Shown in pieces: positions 44,007 through 55,166 of a stretch of 64,000 bases of DNA (position 1 is the stretch's first letter; every line of letters starts with the position of its first letter). Where the stretch lies: assembly GCA_030386875.1 (NCBI GenBank), contig CM059559.1, positions 63,316,392 to 63,380,391 of the forward strand. Reading direction: 5' to 3'. The notes below the pieces were generated by a model that saw nothing but the letters and a program-made list of their open reading frames with translations, ran no database searches and was not told the origin of the DNA. Both the position numbers and the translations under genes were made by a program. This DNA comes from Morinoia aosen (taxonomy: Eukaryota; Arthropoda; Malacostraca; Amphipoda; Talitridae).

Positions 44007-46070
44007 ATGGAATGTCTCGCCTAGAAAATTCAATTCGTAAAGCCCTCATTCTTCAGGACTATTGCATTGTCATATTTATCGATATAAAGCGTGCTTGTGA
44101 TACGGTATGGCACCATGGACTGCTAAAAAACTTAGAAATTATGGGTCTTCAGGGAAATCTACCTAAAACGATTGCATCCTCTATAAAAAATCGCAACATC
44201 AGAGTGAGGATAAATAATGTCTTATCTAGGGTATGCACATTAAATACTGGTGTTCCTCAAGGATCAGTTATAAGCCCTACACTATTCAACGTTATGATCA
44301 ATGATATATTCCAGGACTTTGCTCCAGTCCTAGAAACATCTCTTTATGCAGACGATGGAGCATCCTGGATAACTCATCCAAACATGGCTCAGGCTCTCAG
44401 TATCTTGCAGGAAGCTCTGGACATACTTCTAAGTTGGTTGCAATGCTGGGGCTTTCAAATATCTGCTGAAAAAACCAAGTGCATGGAGTTTACTCATAAA
44501 CATTCAAAACCTTCCTTCCAACTAAAATACAACAACACAAATATAGAGTTTGTAAAGAAGTTCAAGTTCTTGGGACTCAACCTCGACTCACGACTGAGAT
44601 GGGGCTTGCACATCAAGGAAGTCACACAAAAGTGCCAAAAAGACCTGAGGCTTCTGTGCATTTTATCCAATCTGAAATGGTCAGCAGAATACAAAATACT
44701 AAAAATTATCTACCATACCATTATATTTCCAAAACTAGAATATGGAAGTTTTCTGTTCGACACTGCCTGTGCAACCCACCTGTTATCCTTGGACAGAGTC
44801 CAGTATGCTGCTGCTCGCTTGATGCTGGGTGCATTGAGGTGCACAAAAGTTGGTAATATGGAAGCAGAAGCTAATTTATTACCACTTAAATATGCAAGGA
44901 AAATCCAATTGCGTCAATATGCATTGAGAGTACTCAATGTTCCTAACCATCCAGTTCGAGCAATATGTTTAGACTATTACCCATACCAGCTATTCCAAAA
45001 CAGTAACAAACCTCTCCCAGTCACTGGTCGCATATATAACCTCTTACAGAAGATACAAGTTAAAATGGAAGATATCGGCCTCATCCCAAATAAATGCAAA
45101 TACCAAACAATCAGTGGAAATTGTCAAGTCAGTCTGGGGTTCTTTCGAAAAAATTGCATATCAGAAAGCAATTGGAAACAGCTATACAACCAACTGCACG
45201 AGGAATACAAAGATAGAACGGCATTGTTCACTGACGGTTCAGTTCAGGGACCTAAGGCTGGAGCGGGAGTTTGGTCTCAACAAGCTAGTATGCTGGCTAG
45301 AATCCCAGATAGATCTACAATTCTCACAGCAGAGCTTACTGCTATCTACTATGCATTGAAATTTTCAGAAACCCAAATAGGAGACTTCATTTTGTACACA
45401 GACTCACTCAGCGCTATTCTGGCTATAAATCAACTGCATCCATCTAAACACCATCTAGTTGCCAAAATTAAACATTTGCTTCAGCACCTTCCTCCTAGAA
45501 AACTAATCATTGAATGGATCCCAAGCCATGCAGGAATAATGGGAAATGACAAGGCAGATCAGTTGGCAAGAACAGCTTGTCTTCTTAATACCAATAGTTC
45601 TTATCTAATTCAATACACAGATCTGGGAGTATACATACACTTGCATTGTAGAGGACAATGGCAAAATGAATGGGATAGGGAACAATCCCCGTATAGCAAA
45701 ATTAAACCTATATTAAAACCCACTGTGAACACTGAGGTATCAAGGAAGAATCAGGTGATACTAACCAGGCTAAGGCTACTTACTACTCAAATAACGCATA
45801 AACACTTATTTACCAAAGAAATGAAACCCAAAGGTAGCTACTATAGGTGTAACTTGAACATTCATCATATATTGATTGATTGCCCTGCATTTGAACGTCA
45901 GCGAAAAACAATGAGAGAACTAGCCAGAGACCAAAAAGCAACCTTTGATACAAGTAGCGTGCTTGGCGAAGGATTCAGTGCTGAGCTGATCCTTGAATTC
46001 ATTGCCAATATTCAAATGATAAATCAAATTTAAATGCCCCACGTTCTATTTGCTGTGACATCTGGCACTC
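43132..46070 (+). mobile_element. 5'-truncated non-LTR retrotransposon with RNase H (I/R1-like)
   Basis: Begins inside the last part of an endonuclease (THPDTMMSDHFPV), continues through the linker, RT and RNase H, and ends shortly after the stop at 46033. The presence of an RNase H domain after the RT separates it from the CR1/Jockey-like LINE at 8700-13500. 5' truncation is normal for LINE insertions. An in-frame stop and an internal deletion lie in the first 900 bp. Confidence 0.88.
44012..46033 (+). CDS. LINE reverse transcriptase-RNase H, 673-codon intact frame
   Basis: RT motifs in order: VIFIDIKRACDTVWHHGLLK (first Asp), NTGVPQGSVISPTLFNVMIN, SLYADDGASW (YADD box), KTKCMEFT and FKFLGLNLDSRLRWGLHI. 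RNase H follows at about residues 400-520: ALFTDGSVQGPKAGAGVW (Asp), LTAELTAIYYALKF (Glu), FILYTDSLSAILAI (Asp) and EWIPSHAGIMGNDKADQLAR (His and Asp). The C-terminus has YRCNLNIHHILIDCPAF, the usual Cys-His-Cys end. All visible catalytic residues are present. Coding sense starts slightly upstream in this frame; the annotated start is the first ATG after the frameshift. Without its endonuclease the copy is not autonomous. Confidence 0.92.
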   Translation: MSRLENSIRKALILQDYCIVIFIDIKRACDTVWHHGLLKNLEIMGLQGNLPKTIASSIKNRNIRVRINNVLSRVCTLNTGVPQGSVISPTLFNVMINDIFQDFAPVLETSLYADDGASWITHPNMAQALSILQEALDILLSWLQCWGFQISAEKTKCMEFTHKHSKPSFQLKYNNTNIEFVKKFKFLGLNLDSRLRWGLHIKEVTQKCQKDLRLLCILSNLKWSAEYKILKIIYHTIIFPKLEYGSFLFDTACATHLLSLDRVQYAAARLMLGALRCTKVGNMEAEANLLPLKYARKIQLRQYALRVLNVPNHPVRAICLDYYPYQLFQNSNKPLPVTGRIYNLLQKIQVKMEDIGLIPNKCKYQTISGNCQVSLGFFRKNCISESNWKQLYNQLHEEYKDRTALFTDGSVQGPKAGAGVWSQQASMLARIPDRSTILTAELTAIYYALKFSETQIGDFILYTDSLSAILAINQLHPSKHHLVAKIKHLLQHLPPRKLIIEWIPSHAGIMGNDKADQLARTACLLNTNSSYLIQYTDLGVYIHLHCRGQWQNEWDREQSPYSKIKPILKPTVNTEVSRKNQVILTRLRLLTTQITHKHLFTKEMKPKGSYYRCNLNIHHILIDCPAFERQRKTMRELARDQKATFDTSSVLGEGFSAELILEFIANIQMINQI

Positions 46071-46240
46071 TAAAGGCCCGTCCACACTATCAATCTTTTG
46101 CCCGAAGTTCGTGTTTTTCGGCAGTCCGCGAACACGAACACAGATGAAAAGTTCGCAGATTTCAGGGTGTTTGTGTTTTCCATCGTGTTGGAAAACACGA
46201 ACACGAACTTTCCATCAAACAGCGAACACTCGCTTGTTTA
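46071..46240 (+). repeat. Terminal sequence of an unclassified DNA element (left-type end)
   Basis: TAAAGGCCCGTCCACACTAT (46073-46092), then CAATCTTTT, is nearly the reverse complement of the sequence at 61123-61145. The next 150 bp are rich in CGAACACGAAC words, also seen at 60985-61110 in reverse. It reads as the inverted terminal end of a MITE or larger transposon. Confidence 0.5.
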
Positions 46241-46575
46241 TGTATTGTGGTAGGTGGTTCTGCTGCGAGTGAATAATTTGTTTTTTTCCTATTTTACCGA
46301 TTTAATTATGTTTTTGATGCAAATTTAGTTGATTGTAGGGTGGCACGGCCATTTACTTACCAAAATGAACTTCGTTACGGGGTTATTTCATTTTATTCAG
46401 ATATGGCTGAGTATGTAAGTAGGTTTGGATTTAATTGATGTGAATGTAATTGAAATATTACCTCTCTGAAATGAAACTGATCATGCATAAAATTATCAAA
46501 GTTTAGTGATTTTGATATTTAAATAAAGTTTTGGAAATATTTTAGTAGTATTTCACCAATGGTAGCTACTTATAT

Positions 46576-48380
46576 TGTAACGATATATTCAACAAGAGTT
46601 CTACATACATATATATACGTAGAAACGATAGGCAGGCAACCGGCTCCAGAGTCGACGCAGCGCAGCATACCGAGAGGAATAGGAAGGTGTGACGTACGTA
46701 CATACGTACATCAGGAGCAAGGAGGAGTTCGTAAAGGGAGGTAGAGGCTATTTCGAGAGCTAGTCCAAAATACATCACATATACGGGAGTTGTTGTAAAT
46801 AAACAACATAGCACAGAAAACAGTGAGTTAAAAATTTAATTTCATATGAGTAAGAAATCAGGGGTTTCGGGGTTTATTTTAGAGATATATGCGTAGCAAT
46901 ATGGTGAGGTAAGGGACACGTCAGTATAGGGAGGTGACGCTTGAGGGTTAGCCAATCGCGATACGCTACGTCACTTTCAGTTTTCGCGGGTGTAGCAAAG
47001 CCCACGGAGCGCATTCTTTGTTCGAGGGGGCGCATAAATAACGCAGAGAGAAGGCGAGCCGTTCTACTTCGTCGATTCACTGACTCAGTGCAGGATGTAG
47101 GGATACGAGTTCTTCGAGGGGGAGGTGAGATATTGTTCTTTGTTCCTTGAAGATTCTCATGCAGCTTATTAAATTTGTGTTCATAAAAAGAGTGGAGTGA
47201 TTCAAGTAGAAATGGTTGACAATTTTTTATTGCAATTGAAGTTGTTGTCTAGGTGGGGCGCAGTAATTTTCATTGTTAATATTGCAATTTGATCTTTGGG
47301 TTTTCATTTTAAATCATCCTCGAATTGTTCTCGTGTTTGGAGTTCACTTTAATGACGGGAATGAAAGAATTATTGCATTATTTTTAGAGGGAAATCAGAA
47401 TGTTCGTGTCTTATTGAACTATTGAAGTGTAGGCTAAATGGTTTTCATGTAACTTATCTCGAAACAGAGTGCTTTGTGATTTGTTTTGTAAAGCGGGGTG
47501 AAATAATCCAATTATTCTCAGAGGGAAAATAAATAAATTTTATGATTGATTTGGGGATTAAAGGGGGGTAAAATTCAATCAATTCGATTTGAAGTAGGGG
47601 CACTGCAAGGAATAAAGATTCAAGTGGAGTGTAGTCACTTAATATAATCCTTGTTCCCAGGAGGGGTCGGGTGTTTGAGTGTGGAGCGGCTTGGAGTTTT
47701 CAACGATGTGGGCTAGGCGACTCCGGGTTGCAGAGCAACCTGACCATATGGCGCTTACCAAGCTGAAGGGCCAGGGCCTACTGCCTACCAGTCACACTGA
47801 GAGGGAAGTTATGCAAGCAATAGAGCTTAGAAAATGTTCAGGCTCTCTGAAATTCAAGAGGAGCTCGGGGTATGCCTTGGAAACGCTTCGTTCGGAACGA
47901 TCAAGAGAAGTCATGGATAATAGGCCATAGTTGACTGTGCCTTTTTCCTTCCGCGCGCGCTGCGATTGCCTAGGATTGTGCAGGATATGTCTCTGGTTGG
48001 TGTTTTGTGTTGGCGTTACAAGGTACGCGCGCCAGTAACTTTCGCTAATATTGTGTGTCGCAAATTTCTTTGCTTGCCGAGAGTGTCTCATGCCAATCAC
48101 GTGTTCATTAACTAACTCGAAATAAAGTAATCAATAATGTACCATTAACCGAGTGTTTCATTTCCCATGTTGAACTGGGGTATTGGTGTGGGTGAGCAGA
48201 TCAGTAGCTACTTTCTCTATTTTTCCAACTTTTCTACCATTTCCTCTTGCTGTGTTTTCCGCTCTGGTATTTTCATTTTTCCCCTCTTACTAAGGAGGTT
48301 TCGAGTCCTCCATTCGAACTAACACAGTGTAGGCGCCTGATCAGCGCCACGTACGCTACACTGTGCAAAGTTTCGTGACA
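46576..48380 (+). repeat. 5' LTR of the LARD-like element
   Basis: 1805 bp. Candidate TATA box ATAAATA at 47034-47040, Inr-like TCAGT at 47085-47089, AATAAA at 48121-48126. This gives U3 of about 0.5 kb, R of about 1.05 kb and U5 of about 0.25 kb. Differences from the 3' LTR include AGGAATAGG versus AGGAATTGG, GTGAGTTAAAAATTTAA versus GTGGGTTAAAAATTGAA, GGGATACGAG versus GGGATTCGAG, one extra G at GGTGGGGCGC, TTTTCATT versus TTTGCATT, and CAACTTTTC versus CAACTGTTC. Confidence 0.9.
47034..47089 (+). promoter_or_regulatory. Candidate core promoter in the LARD-like LTR
   Basis: ATAAATA at 47034-47040, with candidate initiators TTCACT (47075-47080) and TCAGT (47085-47089) downstream. The spacing to the Inr is slightly long for a TATA box, so the exact start is uncertain. 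The order TATA, start, AATAAA on one strand sets the orientation. Confidence 0.45.
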
Positions 48381-48808
48381 CCACAAACTGAATTAAATTA
48401 TTTACTGCTCTGCTAACCACCCGGTACTTCGGTTTACATGGGAATTTTTTTTGTGTCGTAATTCTTTCTGTTTGATAAAAATTTAATAATAATTCAAAGT
48501 AATGCTTCGAAGCCAGTCGAGCACTCTAAAACTGTAGTGGATTCTGAGACTGGAGTGCAGTAAAACAGCGGCTTAAGCTTGCGGTTTCTGGCTTCCTGTT
48601 CGAATGAGCTGTACGGTCTGTAAGCGCATTCCATAGCTGGCTCCATAAAATTCGAGTTTGAAGTGTAGAGGCATCAGCAGCGCGCATATAAGTTAGGTTT
48701 GAGTGGCATAAGTATGCAATGGCTCAGTGAATAATGCTAAGTGAGAGCATGTGTAAAGTAGCGTGTTTCAGTGTGACCGGTATTTTCAAGCAGTGATTTT
48801 TTTTATCT

Positions 48809-48955
48809 TCTCTAAATGTTGAAAAACAGAAATTGAATTTGCTTTCTCTAAATGTTGAAAAACAGAAATTGAATTTGCTCTCTCTACTCTAAATGCTGAA
48901 AAACAGAAATTGAATTTGCTCTCTAAATGTTGAAAAACAGAAATTGAATTTTGCT
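48809..48955. repeat. 36-bp tandem repeat, four copies
   Basis: Four units of CTCTAAATGTTGAAAAACAG followed by AAATTGAATTTGCT, with spacing 34-42 bp. It lies about 430 bp inside the element from the 5' LTR. Confidence 0.9.
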
Positions 48956-49764
48956 CGAATGATATCATGAGTCTGGCGGGTGGTAGATAATATATGCACG
49001 TCATGCAATTTTTCTGTGAAAATGATGCAGTGTTTTGAGCAGTTAATACCGATTCTCAGTCAATGCATTGCAAATTGTAATTATTGTTTATGTGCATTCT
49101 AAACTGTGTTTTTTTTGTGAACTCTCATGCTGGTGAAGTCAATCATCTTATGTTTTTACACTTCCAATTCTTGTTTAAAATTCTCAAGACATGAGCTGTA
49201 GGTGCTTTATCTGAATGCTGAGAATACTGAGTGACTAATTACCGTGGATGTCAGATAAATTACAGTGAACATGATTTTATTTGCAGTATATCGCATTAAT
49301 TTGTGTATTAACCTAATTTCCCTGAATTTGGCAAATATCTGTTTGAAAATATTCTGTAGTAAGATGCTCGGTGCTATCCATTGTCGAGCTTTGCAAGCAT
49401 GAGAGGTTCATCAGAAAATTCCTGAGCCATAAAGCAACCGCAAGCGGCATGTCTCGTAGGAGGGAGAGCGTGGGTCGAGTTCAGATATTCGCTCAAAAAT
49501 TTGCCCACTTATAGAGGGAATTATCTTGAGTATTTAACGGCTGCTAAAATCGTATTGTACATCATGTCTAACTCAAACTATTTTTCTCTACTTTGTTCAG
49601 TACCGCTTGCCAATTTTTTTTATGTGAGTGATGCAATGTGTCTTCTCAGACTAGATGATGATATTACGTAGCACTTGGGCATTGAAATAGAAAGAGATTA
49701 TCTAAAACCTTTCTTAATAGTGTGCTGCGTGTACAATTTCAAAATATTTTTGGATAATCACATA

Positions 49765-49815
49765 TGTCAATATTAAAGTAGTATTAGGCATCTTAAAGTA
49801 GTATTAGGCGGCATT
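49765..49815. repeat. Short tandem duplication in LARD-like internal region
   Basis: TTAAAGTAGTATTAGGC occurs twice in direct succession with three or four bases between the copies. Confidence 0.8.
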
Positions 49816-50341
49816 TGGCTGCAGAAGTATTCAAATAGACACGGAAAATAGATCTATGCAGGAGCGCGCGAATCAGTGACATGGGAATGTAAAATTTCAC
49901 AAGTTATGTGATAGCATTTTAGGATGTTGCTCGTGCTGCTCAAAGCTTAATTTTAGTGCCTTAGTGTAGGTTAACGTCTATTGCACGGTTGACAACTTGT
50001 GAAATTGTCATTTAGATACATGAAACATACAAAATTTTCTTTAAAGCTTAATAATTCCAAAGCATTATAGTATAGAAAACGAGATGCTAATTATTCATCT
50101 GGCAAAGTCAACAGAATTTCTCAAGAAATTAAAAGTCATCAAATATTTTGTTGCGGAACTTGATTGATAAACTAATTTAATTTTGTTGAGATTGAAATTA
50201 AATCTATCTGGAAGGTGGATGGAGAAACTACGCACTTCTTGCTAATGTTAAATTACCAAAGTGAATTGCAGTAGAAGGAATGCTCCTTCACAGAATATGA
50301 TAAATAAAAATTACGTTAAAGAAAATAAAAGTTTAACAAAA

Positions 50342-50665
50342 ATGTCTACCGTGCATTGGCGTGTAAATGTAGGATTTTCTTATCTCATTGATCTACCTCG
50401 AAATGAGGAAGGAGTCTTAATTAAATTTAGTGATTATTTTAATGAACACGTGAGAGGTATGTTGCAATTTTTTTTATCTACGTTGAAAAATTTAGAGGAA
50501 TCTAAAATTGACGGGAATGCTATTGGGAAGATGAATTCATGCCTTGTATTTGTGTTATACTGTCCAAATGACCATTCCTATACATGTAGTGTAATGTGTC
50601 CATGGAGTGTTTCATATCAGCTTGGGCAGGCAAAAATATTCTCAAGCGATATCTTGGTTCTGTGA
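50342..50665 (+). CDS. Unrecognised open frame inside LARD-like element
   Basis: From the ATG at 50342 the frame encodes about 107 residues, including WRVNVGFSYLIDLPRNEEGV, FSDYFNEHVRGMLQFFLSTL and KNLEESKIDG. The composition looks protein-like and it is the longest frame of the internal region, but no domain is recognised. It could be a remnant of captured sequence, a small accessory protein, or chance. Confidence 0.2.
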   Translation: MSTVHWRVNVGFSYLIDLPRNEEGVLIKFSDYFNEHVRGMLQFFLSTLKNLEESKIDGNAIGKMNSCLVFVLYCPNDHSYTCSVMCPWSVSYQLGQAKIFSSDILVL

Positions 50666-52024
50666 GGCTGATAGTAGGATGTAACTGAGTGTGTATAACC
50701 GCGGGTGAAGCTGAGGGTGTGTTCGAATTTTACAACTTGTTCTACGCAAGGATCATAAAAGTGCGCTCGGGCACCAGGGCACTCGTTGTCTGTGTCAGTA
50801 GGTCAAGAGTGAGGCCCGTACGAGCCGAATGAATGTGATAGTGCAATAGGTTAAAATAAAAGTAACACTGATGATGAGTAAAATTTGAAAATATGTATGT
50901 AAATTTAAATGGCCGGGATTTCACTTGAAATAATTGTTACTCGTTTTTTTTTGCTTTGCCCTTTACGAGTTATTAAATTTGAAAAGTGTTCTGCGTGCCA
51001 TACCCTGTGTGTCAGTTTTTGAAAGGAGCAGAGCAAATAATAAAATTGTGTTGCTAGGATTGTGTTGGTCGATAGATCAGACGTCGAGTGGTACAACTAG
51101 GCAGCATATAGAAAATATAAATTCTCGGGTCAACGCATGAATATTTGTAAATAATTCAAAAAACATATTGAGTATTTATTTAAGTTGCAAATGAAAATTG
51201 TTTCCTGGTCGCTGAAATTCAGGAGGGTTCGCTCGGTGTCTTTTGCCTCATGTTCTGGCTGAGCTGATCTCATGATTTGACTGTGCTAGGATGTTTTCAT
51301 TTATTCTAAGTATTATATTTATAGTGTAAGAATGGTTCCTGATTCCCTAACCTATCATGTGTGTCATCAGGAATTTTCTTGCTTTTCGCCTGGTGAGCAT
51401 TGACTGTGGGGTTAACATAGGAACTGTGATTTAATTACCGAATGTGACTTTTGTTTTGCCTACTCATAACTAACATACTTGTGCATATCCAAGCAAGTGG
51501 TTGTGGGTGGTAAACTTATCGATTGTGTCTTCATGGATTGTCCACTGGCAAAGGGAATGTGTACTATAATGTCTGTGTTTCTGCAAGCGCATCACAACTT
51601 CCATCTTTTAAAGGAAACAATAGGCAGTTGACACATGTACCCGGGTTTCATAATTGGAGCTTTGACTTTAGTACTTAATACGATCTGGTGTGAACTTAAA
51701 ATTCGCCTCTCTCCGCACCGGTCGTGACTGAAGAAACTGATAGTTCAAATACTCCAAAATAAAGGATATGCAAATCACACGTAGCTTTTAAGACACAAAC
51801 ATTGCCGTGAAATCAACGGATTCAAGATAATTCTGCTGACCCGAACGTTGTATATACAGAAGATTTGTTGATTAGGTGAATACGGAATACCTCTCATCTA
51901 GAGAGATGAATGAAGATGAAGAGTACAGTCTCGGGGCTGGGATCAGGTTGGTGCTCACAATGCCAGTACTTAATGACTTTAGGATTATTTTTCGTGTGTG
52001 TTGGTCGGATTGTCGGAAATGATG

Positions 52025-52113
52025 TGTGCAGCAGAGTATGACGCACGTCTGATCAACGTCAAGGTCTGAAAGGCTGTATGCAGTAGAGTATGACACACGT
52101 CTGATCAACGTCA
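52025..52113. repeat. About 52-bp tandem duplication in LARD-like internal region
   Basis: GCAGCAGAGTATGACGCACG then TCTGATCAACGTCA is repeated as GCAGTAGAGTATGACACACG then TCTGATCAACGTCA. The repeat contains TGATCA and AACGTC words. Confidence 0.8.
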
Positions 52114-53346
52114 CAATATTACATGTATTTGTGTACTTGTTCTCAGGTACAAGATTTCGGCCCAGTGGGTAGATCTCTTGGCAATCTGCAAGTCATTATG
52201 TATGTGAAATTAAATGTGTGTTTTTTATTTATTTTAGTAGTCCTGTGATCGAAAGGCATCGAAAAAAAAAAATCGGGGCCCATTCGCAATGTCACTGGAA
52301 TGCTAGCATGTGTTTTTACATGTATTACGAAATATATATTTGTGTGCAGTAATGAACGGTCAGGCGACACTATTGAAAATTATTTTTTTTAAACTTGTCG
52401 CTGATTGATACCAAGTTATTGCTACACTTAGGAAATCTCATGGGTAACTTCTGCTCCAATAGAGTAGACTTGTACCGTCAATAGAGATGTCATATAAGCA
52501 AACCTCAGGGGTTTAAACTGCACTTCCAGCCGGCGGGAAATGAGTTGTCCTAACCTGATGGTTTTGTAGATAATCATAAATGATCAACTTTCATCGAGGA
52601 GACAGGCTGACGAGCCCACCCAAAGGAATCATACGCGTATTAACGCGAGTCGCTGATAATACCACAGGAGTGATGGACTACAACGCAAGGATGAAAAATT
52701 TTGGAGCATTGCTATATTTTGAAATTACCTGAGACCCAGGGGTACCCCCCGAAAGACTTGTACAGAAATAAGTTGGAAATTATCAACGAGATTCATCGAG
52801 AATAAGATATTTCAAGAGAAAACTTTATTTCATTTTGAGATCTTTTACGTGAATGCCAAGTGATAGGTTGATTTGAGATGTCTATGTCCTTGTGCTAAGT
52901 TCGCTGTATTAATTGAGCGCATTGTGTTTTCTTTCCTCTGCTTATGTTACTGAATTTATGAAGACAAATCAAGCGGATAATGTTGGATTTTTTTTCTATC
53001 GATGTCGTTGTGCGTCTATTATCTGTAAGAGATGAGAGTCTCCTTCGTTTTGCAAATGGAAGATTATACATGGCGGATGCGAGTTTTCTTCGTTTTTTTG
53101 AGTATGTAAGAATATATGAAACAGATGCGGTTCTCAAGAGCATTGTGTTCTTTGTTAGGATGCCCTAATAATATGTCATGTGCGTTTTCATTCCTTTTGT
53201 GTGTCCATGTATGTTTTCAATGTACGGATGATATTTTAAAGCTTGTGTGATATGCGATGTCAAGACCAGAGTTTGATGTAATCAATTATTTAGAACTAAA
53301 AAACAATTTGAAAATTTGAACCAACTGCATTGGCTCAAATTTTTAT

Positions 53347-53360
53347 GAAGGGCGCGGGGC
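53347..53360 (+). promoter_or_regulatory. Polypurine tract of the LARD-like element
   Basis: GAAGGGCGCGGGGC lies directly before the 3' LTR and is purine-rich on the plus strand, as required to prime second-strand synthesis. It agrees with the orientation shown by the LTR signals. Confidence 0.6.
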
Positions 53361-55166
53361 TGTAACGATATATTCAACAAGAGTTCTACATACATATATA
53401 TACGTAGAAACGATAGGCAGGCAACCGGCTCCAGAGTCGACGCAGCGCAGCATACCGAGAGGAATTGGAAGGTGTGACGTACGTACATACGTACATCAGG
53501 AGCAAGGAGGAGTTCGTAAAGGGAGGTAGAGGCTATTTCGAGAGCTAGTCCAAAATACATCACATATACGGGAGTTGTTGTAAATAAACAACATAGCACA
53601 GAAAACAGTGGGTTAAAAATTGAATTTCATATGAGTAAGAAATCAGGGGTTTCGGGGTTTATTTTAGAGATATATGCGTAGCAATATGGTGAGGTAAGGG
53701 ACACGTCAGTATAGGGAGGTGACGCTTGAGGGTTAGCCAATCGCGATACGCTACGTCACTTTCAGTTTTCGCGGGTGTAGCAAAGCCCACGGAGCGCATT
53801 CTTTGTTCGAGGGGGCGCATAAATAACGCAGAGAGAAGGCGAGCCGTTCTACTTCGTCGATTCACTGACTCAGTGCAGGATGTAGGGATTCGAGTTCTTC
53901 GAGGGGGAGGTGAGATATTGTTCTTTGTTCCTTGAAGATTCTCATGCAGCTTATTAAATTTGTGTTCATAAAAAGAGTGGAGTGATTCAAGTAGAAATGG
54001 TTGACAATTTTTTATTGCAATTGAAGTTGTTGTCTAGGTGGGGGCGCAGTAATTTGCATTGTTAATATTGCAATTTGATCTTTGGGTTTTCATTTTAAAT
54101 CATCCTCGAATTGTTCTCGTGTTTGGAGTTCACTTTAATGACGGGAATGAAAGAATTATTGCATTATTTTTAGAGGGAAATCAGAATGTTCGTGTCTTAT
54201 TGAACTATTGAAGTGTAGGCTAAATGGTTTTCATGTAACTTATCTCGAAACAGAGTGCTTTGTGATTTGTTTTGTAAAGCGGGGTGAAATAATCCAATTA
54301 TTCTCAGAGGGAAAATAAATAAATTTTATGATTGATTTGGGGATTAAAGGGGGGTAAAATTCAATCAATTCGATTTGAAGTAGGGGCACTGCAAGGAATA
54401 AAGATTCAAGTGGAGTGTAGTCACTTAATATAATCCTTGTTCCCAGGAGGGGTCGGGTGTTTGAGTGTGGAGCGGCTTGGAGTTTTCAACGATGTGGGCT
54501 AGGCGACTCCGGGTTGCAGAGCAACCTGACCATATGGCGCTTACCAAGCTGAAGGGCCAGGGCCTACTGCCTACCAGTCACACTGAGAGGGAAGTTATGC
54601 AAGCAATAGAGCTTAGAAAATGTTCAGGCTCTCTGAAATTCAAGAGGAGCTCGGGGTATGCCTTGGAAACGCTTCGTTCGGAACGATCAAGAGAAGTCAT
54701 GGATAATAGGCCATAGTTGACTGTGCCTTTTTCCTTCCGCGCGCGCTGCGATTGCCTAGGATTGTGCAGGATATGTCTCTGGTTGGTGTTTTGTGTTGGC
54801 GTTACAAGGTACGCGCGCCAGTAACTTTCGCTAATATTGTGTGTCGCAAATTTCTTTGCTTGCCGAGAGTGTCTCATGCCAATCACGTGTTCATTAACTA
54901 ACTCGAAATAAAGTAATCAATAATGTACCATTAACCGAGTGTTTCATTTCCCATGTTGAACTGGGGTATTGGTGTGGGTGAGCAGATCAGTAGCTACTTT
55001 CTCTATTTTTCCAACTGTTCTACCATTTCCTCTTGCTGTGTTTTCCGCTCTGGTATTTTCATTTTTCCCCTCTTACTAAGGAGGTTTCGAGTCCTCCATT
55101 CGAACTAACACAGTGTAGGCGCCTGATCAGCGCCACGTACGCTACACTGTGCAAAGTTTCGTGACA
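53361..55166 (+). repeat. 3' LTR of the LARD-like element
   Basis: 1806 bp, nearly identical to 46576-48380, with AATAAA at 54907-54912. Short open frames in both LTRs (for example 47679-47930 and 54465-54716) are identical because the LTRs are young copies, so conservation between them is no evidence of coding. Confidence 0.9.

Larger units (their letters stand above)
48381..53360 (+). other. Internal region of the LARD-like element, no recognisable polyprotein
   Basis: 4980 bp of AT-rich sequence with T/G-rich plus strand. No zinc knuckle, protease, YxDD, RNase H or DDE motif was found in the open frames. It begins CCACAAACTG immediately after the LTR, without a TGG-starting tRNA primer site. 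It contains tandem repeats at 48809-48955, about 49765-49815 and 52025-52113, and one open frame at 50342-50665. Such regions in non-autonomous elements are thought to carry packaging and dimerisation signals. Confidence 0.7.
46576..55166 (+). mobile_element. Non-autonomous LTR retrotransposon (LARD-like), 8.6 kb, very young
   Basis: Two direct repeats of about 1805 bp (46576-48380, 53361-55166), each starting TGTAACG and ending GTGACA, flank 4980 bp. ATAT flanks both ends (46572-46575, 55167-55170). TATA box, poly(A) signal and polypurine tract all point to plus-strand transcription. TGTAACG ends and a 4-bp ATAT target duplication suggest a Ty3/gypsy-type origin. No gag, protease, RT, RNase H or integrase motif is found internally in any frame. 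About seven or eight differences between the LTRs indicate a very recent insertion, so it was copied by enzymes of another element. Confidence 0.88.

Noticed and set aside
47679..48100. 83- and 102-codon frames present in both LARD-like LTRs.
   Set aside because: Same reason: the LTRs are nearly identical copies, so shared frames are not evidence of coding.
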